Positions 17,359 through 25,067 of a stretch of 28,978 nucleotides of DNA are shown in pieces. The translations under genes were made by a program, and so were the position numbers. The number at the start of each line of letters is the position of its first letter. The first letter of the stretch is position 1. The notes under the pieces are model-generated. The model had not been told where the DNA came from. It saw only the letters and a program-made list of their open reading frames with translations, and did not search any database. Origin of the DNA: Thioglobus_B sp964558405 (GTDB lineage: Bacteria; Pseudomonadota; Gammaproteobacteria; PS1; Pseudothioglobaceae); the NCBI GenBank assembly GCA_964558405.1, contig CAZLDG010000016.1, positions 1 to 28,978 on the forward strand, written 5' to 3'.

Positions 17359-17670
17359 ATGTCAAGTTTTAATAATGTAAGTGTGGTGAAAGCCGCCAAT
17401 ATTTATTTTGATGGCCAGGTCACTTCGCGTGTGGTGGAGTTCGCTGACGGCTCTAAAAAGACCCTGGGTATTATGATGCCAGGTGAGTATGAATTTGGTA
17501 CCGATACCAATGAGCTCATGGAGATTCAGGCCGGAGAGATGGAGGTGTTACTACCCGGTGAGACCGACTGGCAGACGTTTACAGCTGGTGATGCCTTTGA
17601 GGTGCCAAAAGATGCTAAATTCAAGCTTAAAGTTAAAAGCGTGAGCGATTACTGCTGTTCGTATTTCTAA
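17359..17670 (+). CDS. ppnP: Pyrimidine/purine nucleoside phosphorylase PpnP (DUF1255)
   Basis: This is a small cupin-fold protein of the YaiE/PpnP family, shown in E. coli to phosphorolyse several nucleosides. It has 103 residues (E. coli has 94). Family hallmarks are NIYFDGQVTSR at 15-25, the MMPGEYEFGT core near 40, and the AGDAFEVP turn near 86. A good ribosome-binding site (AAGGAAG) follows the pepA stop, so it is probably in the pepA transcript. Its stop codon overlaps the stop codon of the convergent hydrolase gene by 4 bases, with no terminator between them. Confidence 0.88.
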   Translation: MSSFNNVSVVKAANIYFDGQVTSRVVEFADGSKKTLGIMMPGEYEFGTDTNELMEIQAGEMEVLLPGETDWQTFTAGDAFEVPKDAKFKLKVKSVSDYCCSYF

Positions 17671-18611
17671 TCCTGCTGATCCAGCCAAACGCCCAAACCT
17701 TGGGCGCAAATCTCTAAATCGCCTTTTAGTAGTTTGATCTGCTGAGATTGTTCTAAGCTCGCACCATGGTCTTTGGCCACTGCCAGCAAATGCTCGAGCA
17801 ATTTCTCTTTGATCACTTGGTGACGACCGCTTTCGTGTTTAAGCCTTAGCGCAATAGCGCAAAATGCTTGGATTTGCTCAATTAACATTTGCGCAGAGTT
17901 TTGATCAAACTCAACACAACCATAATGTGTCAAATAAGCGTATCGGGGCTGCAAACTCATTAATTGCTGAATGGTCTGCTCCCAGGTTTTAGGGTCAAAT
18001 TGTATCGGTGTGGTCGGTGGAAAAATCAACCCACCCTGGTCGGTATCAAATTCTTGGTAACTCACGCCCAGTGTGTCACCGGAGAAAATGCCGCGCGAGG
18101 TCTGATCCCAAATACAGATATGGTGTCGGGCATGGCCTGGAGTGTCTAGACAAGTCAGTACGCGATCTGCCAGCATGATATTCTCTTGGTGTTGAACGAT
18201 ATGGATTTTCTGCGCATCGATGGGAATCAAATCACCTAGGAATTGTTTAAAAAAGGTCTCGCCATAGACGCCAATCACACCGGCGCGCAATTTGGCGGGG
18301 TCAATCAGATGTTTGGCGCCGCGCTCATGCACATAGACTTCGGCACTTGGCAGATGTTTGACCAGCTCGCCCGCACCACCGGCATGATCCAGGTGAATAT
18401 GCGTGAGAATGATGTGTTTGACTTGGTCATAGGCAATGTTTTTTTCATCCAAAACCTTTAAGATGCCAGGTACTGATAGGTAACCACCACTGTCAATCAG
18501 TGCCACTTCATCACCTTGTTGAATCAGATAACAGGCAACAAAATTCCCGCGAATATAGCGGGTGTCAATACAGCTAATGCCGTGATCAAGGTCTTGATAG
18601 ATGGCTTTCAT
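17667..18611 (-). CDS. Metallo-beta-lactamase-fold hydrolase (glyoxalase II-like)
   Basis: This is a 314-residue MBL-fold protein. The zinc motif THIHLDHAGG gives H71, H73, D75 and H76, and a second motif TPGHARHH supplies further ligands near the middle. Together with the early DSGG it resembles the broad class of thioesterase or hydrolase proteins related to glyoxalase II. The substrate cannot be named. The start at 18611 follows a hairpin terminator by only 14 bases, so it has no obvious promoter of its own and may depend on read-through. A 5-codon reading frame (from 18625) ends by overlapping the ATG as ATGA, though it has no ribosome-binding site. Confidence 0.82.
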   Translation of the reverse strand: MKAIYQDLDHGISCIDTRYIRGNFVACYLIQQGDEVALIDSGGYLSVPGILKVLDEKNIAYDQVKHIILTHIHLDHAGGAGELVKHLPSAEVYVHERGAKHLIDPAKLRAGVIGVYGETFFKQFLGDLIPIDAQKIHIVQHQENIMLADRVLTCLDTPGHARHHICIWDQTSRGIFSGDTLGVSYQEFDTDQGGLIFPPTTPIQFDPKTWEQTIQQLMSLQPRYAYLTHYGCVEFDQNSAQMLIEQIQAFCAIALRLKHESGRHQVIKEKLLEHLLAVAKDHGASLEQSQQIKLLKGDLEICAQGLGVWLDQQD

Positions 18612-18625
18612 TTTCTCATACCCAT

Positions 18626-18654
18626 AAAAAAGCCGCCCAAATCGGGCGGCTTTT
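18626..18654 (-). terminator. Intrinsic terminator after the DUF302 gene
   Basis: A 7-base-pair GC-only stem (18632-18638 with 18644-18650, loop AAATC) is followed on the minus strand by six T residues. It lies 19 bases after the DUF302 stop and just before the hydrolase start. Confidence 0.88.
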
Positions 18655-18673
18655 AATCCATTAGCAACTTAGC

Positions 18674-19312
18674 TTAGAAATCACCCGTTGCACCGGCTTT
18701 TTGAATCGCCGTGATGGTTTCTTGTACTTGCAAGGCTAACTCGTACAGATGTGGTGGTAGTGGGTGGCCACCGTAGATCATCATATCCATGTTTAGTGAG
18801 TAAAGCCATAGTTGACCGTCTTTGTCTTGTACCAGGGCAATACGACAAGGCAGGTAAGCACTAAAGGCATCTGAGTAGTCCACCATGTCCATTGCAGTGG
18901 TTGGCTTACAGTATTGATAAATCTTTAGGAAGCGTTGCTTATCACCGGTTTGCAATTCAACTTGCTCTGATAATGGCAGCATGCCCACTTCACGGATTTG
19001 CAGCTCAGTGGCAACCGATGACATGGCTTCTTCAATATTTTCAATGCGCTCTTCTAGCGTTTCACCCAATGCTTCATGGTCAACCTTGTCTCTAACGATG
19101 GTAGCCATGGTGATGTCACCGGTCTCCAGTAGCGTATTACCCATGTCCATATAAACCTGGGTTGAATTGCCGTGTAGTTCTGGTGAGATGACTTCTGAGA
19201 TAATTTTGCCGGTAATGCCGTCGTATTTTGCTTGCATTGATACTGCAAAATAAACCGTAATAGCACCGACTAAAACCAATAGCCATTTAATTAAATTGAT
19301 GATTGTTCCCAT
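18674..19312 (-). CDS. Membrane-anchored DUF302 domain protein
   Basis: This is a 212-residue protein with one N-terminal membrane segment (about 8-26, IKWLLVLVGAITVYFAVSM), a charged linker rich in Glu (ETLEERIENIEEAMS), and a C-terminal DUF302 domain (YLPCRIALVQDKDGQLWLYS and onward). DUF302 proteins are common in sulfur-oxidising bacteria and often lie beside electron-carrier or sulfur genes; their biochemical function is not established. The domain probably faces the periplasm. A strong ribosome-binding site (AGGAGAGGAG) precedes the ATG. The gene lies 82 bases downstream of the CBS-domain gene, on the same strand, and is closed by its own terminator, so it may be the last member of the DUF1538 cluster transcript or a separate unit. 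Confidence 0.75.
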   Translation of the reverse strand: MGTIINLIKWLLVLVGAITVYFAVSMQAKYDGITGKIISEVISPELHGNSTQVYMDMGNTLLETGDITMATIVRDKVDHEALGETLEERIENIEEAMSSVATELQIREVGMLPLSEQVELQTGDKQRFLKIYQYCKPTTAMDMVDYSDAFSAYLPCRIALVQDKDGQLWLYSLNMDMMIYGGHPLPPHLYELALQVQETITAIQKAGATGDF

Positions 19313-19394
19313 GTCACTCCTCTCCTATATAGTGTTTGAAATAAATTAAATCAACTGGTGATTTTATCATTCATATTGAGCCTGTGTTGCCGAT

Positions 19395-19787
19395 TTACAC
19401 CCTAATACCATTGAAAACGATACTGGTCAAACTCACCACGCCAACGACTTTGCCATTTTCAATCACTGGGCACCGGGACAGATCAAAGTGCGTTAGTAGC
19501 TCGGCGCAATAACGAATGTCCATCTCAGGATGTACGGAAACGCTAGGCTTGTTCATGATTTCATACACATTAACACGATCCAGTGCACGATCTTTGGCAA
19601 TGACCTTGGAGGCGATATCAGCCACCAGTACCACGCCGTACTCGTCATAATCATGGGCTTTGTCCACAATCAGCATTTTGGTTCTTTTGTGTTGCATGTC
19701 ATATAGCGCCTGGTCTACGGTGGCCTTGGAATCCACAATATCGACCTGAGTCCACATAACATCTCTTACTAAGGTAGGTTTGTTCAT
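19395..19787 (-). CDS. Two-CBS-domain regulatory protein
   Basis: This 130-residue protein consists of a tandem CBS pair (a Bateman module) and nothing else: the first repeat is about 8-70 (VRDVMWTQVDIVDSKATVDQAL) and the second about 72-130 (VYEIMNKPSVSVHPEMDI, ending GKVVGVVSLTSI). Such modules bind adenine nucleotides or similar ligands and regulate attached or partner proteins. It starts by 4-base overlap (ATGA) with the end of the P-II-like gene, so the two are translationally coupled. From context it probably regulates the two DUF1538 membrane proteins encoded upstream. Confidence 0.85.
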   Translation of the reverse strand: MNKPTLVRDVMWTQVDIVDSKATVDQALYDMQHKRTKMLIVDKAHDYDEYGVVLVADIASKVIAKDRALDRVNVYEIMNKPSVSVHPEMDIRYCAELLTHFDLSRCPVIENGKVVGVVSLTSIVFNGIRV

Positions 19788-20137
19788 ATTTTCTCCTCTA
19801 CTACAGTATGTTCGATTGCTTGAATTTGGTGCATCACCCCGACTGCATCTTCTACATCGATTTGGAAGGCAATACCTTCCTGATCTTTGTCATCAAAATG
19901 TCCGGCCTGGGAAATGGTTTCTAAAATCTCTCTGGACAGGTGCTGTTCAACCAATAGCAATAAGACATCTTTGGGGCTTTCCAGGCTGAGACCTAAAAAG
20001 GTTTTGGTGTGCTCAAGCCCTTCTCCTCTGGCTTGAGAAATAACGGTTGATCCAGTTGCGCCTCGTTCTCTGGCTGCCTCGAGGATATCGTCGGTCTGCT
20101 GGGAATCGACAAAAGCAATAATTAGTTTAAAGTGCAT
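19784..20137 (-). CDS. P-II-like signalling protein
   Basis: This is a 117-residue protein of the P-II (GlnB-like) fold. It keeps the two beta-alpha-beta halves: KLIIAFVDSQQTDDILEAARERGATGSTVISQARG at the start and the C-terminal DKDQEGIAFQIDVEDAVGV that corresponds to the GDGKIFV-PVEDAVRI part of P-II. It lacks the recognisable T-loop tyrosine region of GlnB/GlnK, so it is not expected to be uridylylated. It probably senses a nucleotide or another small ligand and controls the neighbouring membrane proteins. It lies 8 bases after the second DUF1538 gene and overlaps the CBS gene by 4 bases. The ligand is unknown. Confidence 0.8.
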   Translation of the reverse strand: MHFKLIIAFVDSQQTDDILEAARERGATGSTVISQARGEGLEHTKTFLGLSLESPKDVLLLLVEQHLSREILETISQAGHFDDKDQEGIAFQIDVEDAVGVMHQIQAIEHTVVEEKI

Positions 20138-20145
20138 AAGCCCTC

Positions 20146-20901
20146 CTACTTGTTATGAGATATTGTTTCATATTTTTGAATGAATTGGGTGATTTGTACA
20201 TAGCTCATCACGCTGATAATGGGAAATAAAGAAGCAAAGGCAATTAGGCCAAAGCCATCTAATAAGGGGTTGCGCCCATCGATGGTACTTGAGAGTCCTA
20301 AACCCAGTGCCGCCACCAAGGGTACGGTAACCGTTGAGGTGGTAACACCGCCTGAGTCATAAGCCAGTGCAATAATATGCTTAGGGCTGAAATAGGTCTG
20401 GATCAGCACCAGTAGATAGCCACTGATAATAAAATAATGCAGTGGCAGTCCAGTGACAATGCGATAACTGCCCAGGGCAATACCAATGGCCACACCAATG
20501 GCTACTGTGATTCTCAGTGGCCAAACCTTAATTAGACCACCCGAGACCTGAGCGGCCTTAATGGCCACGGCCAGCAGTGATGGCTCGGCAATGGTGGTGG
20601 CAAAACCAATACACCCAGCAAAAATATAAACCCAATAATAATCCGACCAGCTGGGATTCTCCACTCCCATAAACTCCAGTGAGGTTAGCTGGTCTGCCAT
20701 GATCTTTCCTAGTGGGAATAGGGCTTTTTCCAGGCCAACAATAAATAGAGTTAACCCAATCCATACCAAGATAAACCCTACAATAATCTTAGGCAGGTTA
20801 GGGATTTTCTCTCGTAGAATCAAACTTTGAAAGCCAAATAGTACCGCCACAATCGGTAGTACATCCCAAAGCATGTTAATCAGTGCTGATAGTAGACTCA
20901 T
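20146..20901 (-). CDS. DUF1538 membrane protein, second subunit
   Basis: This is a 251-residue polytopic inner-membrane protein of the DUF1538 family (seven or so hydrophobic segments by eye). Diagnostic stretches are FATTIAEPSLLAVA and AYDSGGVTTSTVTVPLVAALG, then DGRNPLLDGFGLIAF near the C-terminus. It is clearly paralogous to the gene just upstream, which repeats the same stretches. From memory, a DUF1538 pair from Halomonas (UmpAB) was reported to act as a two-component monovalent cation/proton antiporter; that role here is inference. The start overlaps the end of the first DUF1538 gene by 4 bases, indicating fixed stoichiometry. A good ribosome-binding site (GGAGGGC) for the P-II gene lies just past its stop codon. 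Confidence 0.85.
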   Translation of the reverse strand: MSLLSALINMLWDVLPIVAVLFGFQSLILREKIPNLPKIIVGFILVWIGLTLFIVGLEKALFPLGKIMADQLTSLEFMGVENPSWSDYYWVYIFAGCIGFATTIAEPSLLAVAIKAAQVSGGLIKVWPLRITVAIGVAIGIALGSYRIVTGLPLHYFIISGYLLVLIQTYFSPKHIIALAYDSGGVTTSTVTVPLVAALGLGLSSTIDGRNPLLDGFGLIAFASLFPIISVMSYVQITQFIQKYETISHNK

Positions 20902-21629
20902 TGCACAATCCCAAATAACATCACAGCAATAATTGGCAGTAAGGCAGTAATGGCAATCATGCCAAAGCCATCGGTGAGTGGATTGCGACCACGAATGGAA
21001 CTGGCCAGCCCCACGCCCAAGGCGGTTAGTAGTGGTACGGTAATGGTAGAGGTGGTAACACCGCCCGAATCATAGGCAATGCCAATGATAAATTCCGGCG
21101 CAAAAAAAGTAATGATAATAACCAGCACGTAGCCGATCATAATCACATATTGCAAGGGCCAGCCTTTAAGAATACGTAGTACGCCAATGACCACAGCAAT
21201 ACCGGCGCTAAGCGCCACGGTGTATCTGAGATTTTTACCATAATCAATCAGTTCAGCTTCGCTATGAATAATGCCACCGAGTTGAGCCACTTTGGCCGCC
21301 TCCTTAGTAACAGCAATCAGTGCAGGTTCAGCAACCGTGGTACCAAAGCCCAGGGCAAAGGCAAACACCAATAGCCAAAATAACGAGCCTTTTTTAACCA
21401 GAGAATGTGCCAGAGTTTCACCGATGGGGAACAGTCCGAGTTGCAAGCCGTAGACAAACAAAGTCAGGCCCAGTAGTACAAAAACCGTGCCTGTGATTAG
21501 GTTGGAGATATTGGGAATGTTTTGTTGTAATACCACCAGCTGAAAAAAACCGATCACCAGGATAACAGGCGCCAAATCTTTAACACTATCGAGCAGAGTT
21601 TTTAAAAAATGCTTAAGTGGTTTTTTCAT
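20898..21629 (-). CDS. DUF1538 membrane protein, first subunit
   Basis: This is a 243-residue polytopic membrane protein and the first gene of the DUF1538-DUF1538-P-II-CBS cassette. Signature stretches are FGTTVAEPALIAVTKEAAK and AYDSGGVTTSTITVPLLTALG, followed by RGRNPLTDGFGMIAI. The central conserved polar motif DSGGVTTST sits in a hydrophobic environment, as expected of a broken helix lining an ion path. The N-terminus MKKPLKHFLKTLLDSVKDLAP is amphipathic. The gene is divergent from pabC-mltG across only 22 bases, so its promoter must overlap the coding start of that gene. Substrate unknown; monovalent cation transport is the best guess. Confidence 0.85.
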   Translation of the reverse strand: MKKPLKHFLKTLLDSVKDLAPVILVIGFFQLVVLQQNIPNISNLITGTVFVLLGLTLFVYGLQLGLFPIGETLAHSLVKKGSLFWLLVFAFALGFGTTVAEPALIAVTKEAAKVAQLGGIIHSEAELIDYGKNLRYTVALSAGIAVVIGVLRILKGWPLQYVIMIGYVLVIIITFFAPEFIIGIAYDSGGVTTSTITVPLLTALGVGLASSIRGRNPLTDGFGMIAITALLPIIAVMLFGIVQ

Positions 21630-21651
21630 GAAGTACTTATAATACTAGCAT

Positions 21652-23430
21652 ATGAAATCTATTGTGCTAATTAACGGCAAACGTTCATCGCGCCTTAGCG
21701 TGTTTGACCGCTCAACCCAATTTGGCGATGGCTTGTTTGAGACCATGGTGATTCGCCAGGGAAATCTGGAGTTTTGGCAAGCGCATTTTGCCCGACTTGA
21801 GCGTGGGCGTATGCGCCTGAAAATCGCCAAAGTCTCAGCGCGCGATTGGTTGGCGGATATTACTCGTGCTTATCAATTGTCAAAGCTGGACAATGCCGTG
21901 GTAAAGATTATGCTGACCCGTGGTCAGAGTCAGCGTGGTTATGGGTTTGATCGAAAAATCAAACCCAATGCTGTGGTCATTGTCTCACCGCTGGTACAAA
22001 CACCCGAGGTTTATCAATTGGATTATTGTCATAGTGGCTATGGAAACAACCCGGCGCTTGCTGGCATTAAGCATAGCAATCGCTTAGAGCAAGTATTGGC
22101 GCGTACGGATTTAATTGCCGATGAATGCATTATGCTGGACGATCAGCAGCAAGTGATCTCGGTGAGTCAGGGCAATATTTTTTGCATCAAAGATGGTGTG
22201 CTCAGTACGCCAGATCTTAAGGCTTGTGGCATCGAAGGTACGATGCGTGATCAGGTGTTGAAGTTGGCACCAGACTTGGGGTTAAGCGTTAATATTGGTA
22301 GTATTAGCCAAGCCCAGCTACAGGCAGCCGATGAAGTGTTTATCAGCAATAGTATTATCGGCGTTAAGCCAGTTGTGTGTATTGGCGATCAAACCTATAA
22401 GCCTAGGATTGCGCGTGAGTTTGCTCAAGCGCTGGATAGAGTCAGATCCAGACAATTAACGCCACTGATTCCGCCCAAATATCGCTTGAAAAAACTACTG
22501 TTATTATTGGCAATTGTATTGGGAATTTACGCTTATGCACTGAATCAGGTTGGGGTGGAAAAAACCACGATTTATGAAGTCAAGCCTGGCGCTAACGCCC
22601 ATAGTGTGGCCAAGGAGTTAGAGCAGCTAGAGTATATTCGTTCTGCCACCTATGCCAAATACCTATCGAAAATATTAGGTGTTGATCAACTAAAACGTGG
22701 GTTCTATGAGATTACCCCAGAGATGAGTCTTTATCAATTGTTCGATGACCTCTCCTCGGCGCAAGTAGCACAGCGCGACATTACTTTGATAGAAGGGCAA
22801 ACCGTTGAGCAGTACTTCCAAATGCTAAGTCAAAATCCGGCCATCTCTGTTGAGTATGATTTTGCCCAGACCATGCGCCTATCTGGTGCTAAGGCGCCTT
22901 ATGACGGGCAGTTTTGGCCAGATACCTATCGCATAAACTATGGCGACTCTCTGGTGGATTTGTTATCACGTGCTCGTCAAATCATGCAGACCAACTTACA
23001 AAAGGCTTGGCAGGGTAGAGCAAAAGATCATCCACTGGATAGCGCTCAACAGGCGTTGGTTCTGGCCTCATTGATTGAAAGAGAAAGTGCGCATCAGCCT
23101 GAGAAGGCAAAGATTGCCGGTGTGTTTATTTCGCGCTTACAAAAGGGTATGCGCCTGCAAACCGACCCCAGTGTGGTTTATGCACTGGGGGATCGCTACC
23201 AAGGGCGTCTGAAAAAAGCAGATCTTAAATTTGATTCACCGTATAACACTTATCGACACAAGGGCTTGCCACCCGGGGCAATTGGTGCGGTAGGTGCAGA
23301 CTCACTGCAGGCAGCCATGCATCCACATGTTAGTGGTGATTTGTATTTTGTTTCTAAGAAAGATGGCACACACGCCTTTGCAAAAACTTATCAACAACAT
23401 AAAAATAACATCCAGAAATATCTAAAATAA
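21652..23430 (+). CDS. pabC-mltG: Fusion protein: aminodeoxychorismate lyase (PabC) - endolytic transglycosylase (MltG)
   Basis: A single 592-residue frame joins two enzymes that are separate neighbours in most gammaproteobacteria. Residues 1 to about 265 are a fold-type IV PLP enzyme like PabC, which makes p-aminobenzoate for folate. The PLP lysine is K140 (AGIKHSNRLEQVLAR), with FGDGLFETM near the N-terminus. A short linker (about 266-280, PLIPPKYRL) leads to a membrane segment at about 281-298. The periplasmic MltG/YceG part follows: a LysM-like domain (about 305-345), then the catalytic domain with E476 (ASLIERES), QTDPSVVYALG and SPYNTY. MltG cuts nascent glycan strands. Topology is consistent: PabC in the cytoplasm, MltG outside. 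No stop codon, internal ATG or ribosome-binding site lies at the junction; the only candidate is a TTG at 22486. Confidence 0.9.
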   Translation: MKSIVLINGKRSSRLSVFDRSTQFGDGLFETMVIRQGNLEFWQAHFARLERGRMRLKIAKVSARDWLADITRAYQLSKLDNAVVKIMLTRGQSQRGYGFDRKIKPNAVVIVSPLVQTPEVYQLDYCHSGYGNNPALAGIKHSNRLEQVLARTDLIADECIMLDDQQQVISVSQGNIFCIKDGVLSTPDLKACGIEGTMRDQVLKLAPDLGLSVNIGSISQAQLQAADEVFISNSIIGVKPVVCIGDQTYKPRIAREFAQALDRVRSRQLTPLIPPKYRLKKLLLLLAIVLGIYAYALNQVGVEKTTIYEVKPGANAHSVAKELEQLEYIRSATYAKYLSKILGVDQLKRGFYEITPEMSLYQLFDDLSSAQVAQRDITLIEGQTVEQYFQMLSQNPAISVEYDFAQTMRLSGAKAPYDGQFWPDTYRINYGDSLVDLLSRARQIMQTNLQKAWQGRAKDHPLDSAQQALVLASLIERESAHQPEKAKIAGVFISRLQKGMRLQTDPSVVYALGDRYQGRLKKADLKFDSPYNTYRHKGLPPGAIGAVGADSLQAAMHPHVSGDLYFVSKKDGTHAFAKTYQQHKNNIQKYLK

Positions 23431-23436
23431 CCAGGC

Positions 23437-24054
23437 ATGCAACAAGGAAAATTCATCACCATTGATGGCGTCGAAGGCGCTGGAAAAAGTACGCAGATTG
23501 CGTTTATCTGCGATTACTTAAAAGACCAGGGCATCTCTGTGATTCTTACGCGTGAGCCTGGTGGTACCGATTTGGGCGAGAAGATCCGTGAATTGCTCTT
23601 AAGCAACACCACGGGATCAATGCATGATGACACCGAGTTAATGCTGATGTTTGCTGCCAGAAATGAGCATATTCAAAACAAGATTGTTCCAGCCTTAGAG
23701 CGCGGAGAGTGGGTGCTTAGTGATCGTTTTACCGACAGTTCTTATGCCTATCAGGGCGGTGGCCGAGGCTTAGATACGGCACGTATTAAAGCGTTAGAGA
23801 CCTGGGTGATGCAAGACTTCGCTCCAGACATGACCTTATTGCTTGATGTGCCGGTGGAGCTAGGCATGTCGCGCGTGGAGTCCAGAGGTCAAAAAGATCG
23901 TATTGAAAATGAGCAACTAGATTTTTTTGAGCGTGTTAGGCAGGCTTATATTGCCAGATCTCAAGAATTTCCACAGCGTATTAAGTTGATTGATTCTTCT
24001 AAGGATATTGAATACACCAGCGCGCAAATCAAGGCTATTTTAGACACATTATGA
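23437..24054 (+). CDS. tmk: Thymidylate kinase
   Basis: Thymidylate kinase phosphorylates dTMP to dTDP for DNA synthesis. The 205 residues match the family length. The P-loop GVEGAGKST is at 11-19, the DRX-type motif is DRF in LSDRFTDSSYAYQGGGRG, and TREPGGT is at 38-44. It starts 6 bases after pabC-mltG and its last 4 bases overlap the holB start (ATGA), so the canonical pabC-mltG-tmk-holB order is kept and translationally coupled. Confidence 0.97.
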   Translation: MQQGKFITIDGVEGAGKSTQIAFICDYLKDQGISVILTREPGGTDLGEKIRELLLSNTTGSMHDDTELMLMFAARNEHIQNKIVPALERGEWVLSDRFTDSSYAYQGGGRGLDTARIKALETWVMQDFAPDMTLLLDVPVELGMSRVESRGQKDRIENEQLDFFERVRQAYIARSQEFPQRIKLIDSSKDIEYTSAQIKAILDTL

Positions 24055-25067
24055 TCCTGCCTTGGCACCGGAGCGCTTTCGCTAAATTACAAAAGATGAT
24101 TGATAATCATCATCTGCCGCATGCACTATTGATTACGGGCAGTGAAGGCATTGGCAAGTTCGAATTGGCCAGTGCGCTGATTAAAACCCTTATTGCCAAG
24201 GGTGATCGCATTGATGATGACAATGTTAGACAAACACTGGATGTGCCTACGCTGATTCGTCGCTCTAATTATGAAAATCTGGTGTATTGTCGAGCCGGTG
24301 AGATTAATGACAAAACCAAAAACCCCTCCAAGGATATTCGCATTGATCAGGTGCGTGCTTTTTGTGAGGCGCTAGAAAAAACCGCAGACGATCCGCAGAT
24401 TGGCTTGTTGTTCTACGCCGATCAAATGAACATAGCAGCGGCCAATGCGCTGCTCAAAACCCTGGAAGAGCCCAGAGAAAATACTTTGATTATTCTCTTG
24501 GCACACAGTAGTGACACCTTGCCGATTACCATTACTTCGCGCTGCCAAAACGTGCACATTGCCCCGGCTTACGATACAGAGACGCAGCAGTGGATCGCAC
24601 AGCAAATGGACCCTTCGCAAAGTCTGGATTTTGACATTGGGCAATTGTTAGAAAATGCACACGGCGTACCTTTTAAAGTGCTAGAGGAATTGTCAACCGA
24701 TGCGTATAAGCATTACCAATTGTGGCAGAATCAATTGCTGAGTATGGCCATTCATCCCTCTGAGGTTGTCCAGCATAAAGATTTTGATGGCAATGAAGTT
24801 GAAGTGCTTAAGTGTTTGCAAAATTTGCTGGTTGAGGCCATTCGCCTGCAATCACTGTCTCAACAGGCAGGGTTAATTGAGCTCAATCAAATTGCTGAGC
24901 AAGCCAAGCCGGATTTTTTATTTAAATTATTAGATGACACTTGTCGAGCTATTTCCTTGGCAAAAACCAGTGTCAATATCAAACTATTATTGGATAATAT
25001 TCTGATTGTGTGGTCGCACATCACCCATCTTAAAACTTATCCAGTTACCATAGGAGACAATACATGA
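24051..25067 (+). CDS. holB: DNA polymerase III delta' subunit HolB, without the zinc-module cysteines
   Basis: Delta' is the rigid stator of the clamp loader that places the sliding clamp on DNA. The 338 residues contain the AAA+-like domain: HALLITGSEGIGK at 24-36, the strongly conserved AAANALLKTLEEP at 129-141, and the SRC motif at 163-165. C-terminal domains are weakly conserved, as usual. The insertion between the loop and the NALLKTLEEP region, where E. coli delta' has four zinc-binding cysteines, has no cysteine apart from C80, so the zinc module has been lost or replaced. The end overlaps hemL by 4 bases (ATGA). Confidence 0.93.
   Translation: MILPWHRSAFAKLQKMIDNHHLPHALLITGSEGIGKFELASALIKTLIAKGDRIDDDNVRQTLDVPTLIRRSNYENLVYCRAGEINDKTKNPSKDIRIDQVRAFCEALEKTADDPQIGLLFYADQMNIAAANALLKTLEEPRENTLIILLAHSSDTLPITITSRCQNVHIAPAYDTETQQWIAQQMDPSQSLDFDIGQLLENAHGVPFKVLEELSTDAYKHYQLWQNQLLSMAIHPSEVVQHKDFDGNEVEVLKCLQNLLVEAIRLQSLSQQAGLIELNQIAEQAKPDFLFKLLDDTCRAISLAKTSVNIKLLLDNILIVWSHITHLKTYPVTIGDNT

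Noticed and set aside
19326..19354. TTGATT and TATATA with 17-base spacing upstream of the DUF302 gene as a promoter.
   Set aside because: The predicted start would fall inside the Shine-Dalgarno sequence and each box is only a partial match.
22486..22490. Internal TTG start that would make a separate MltG from the fusion gene.
   Set aside because: No ribosome-binding site precedes it and the frame is continuous with intact PabC; kept only as the way to refute the fusion.
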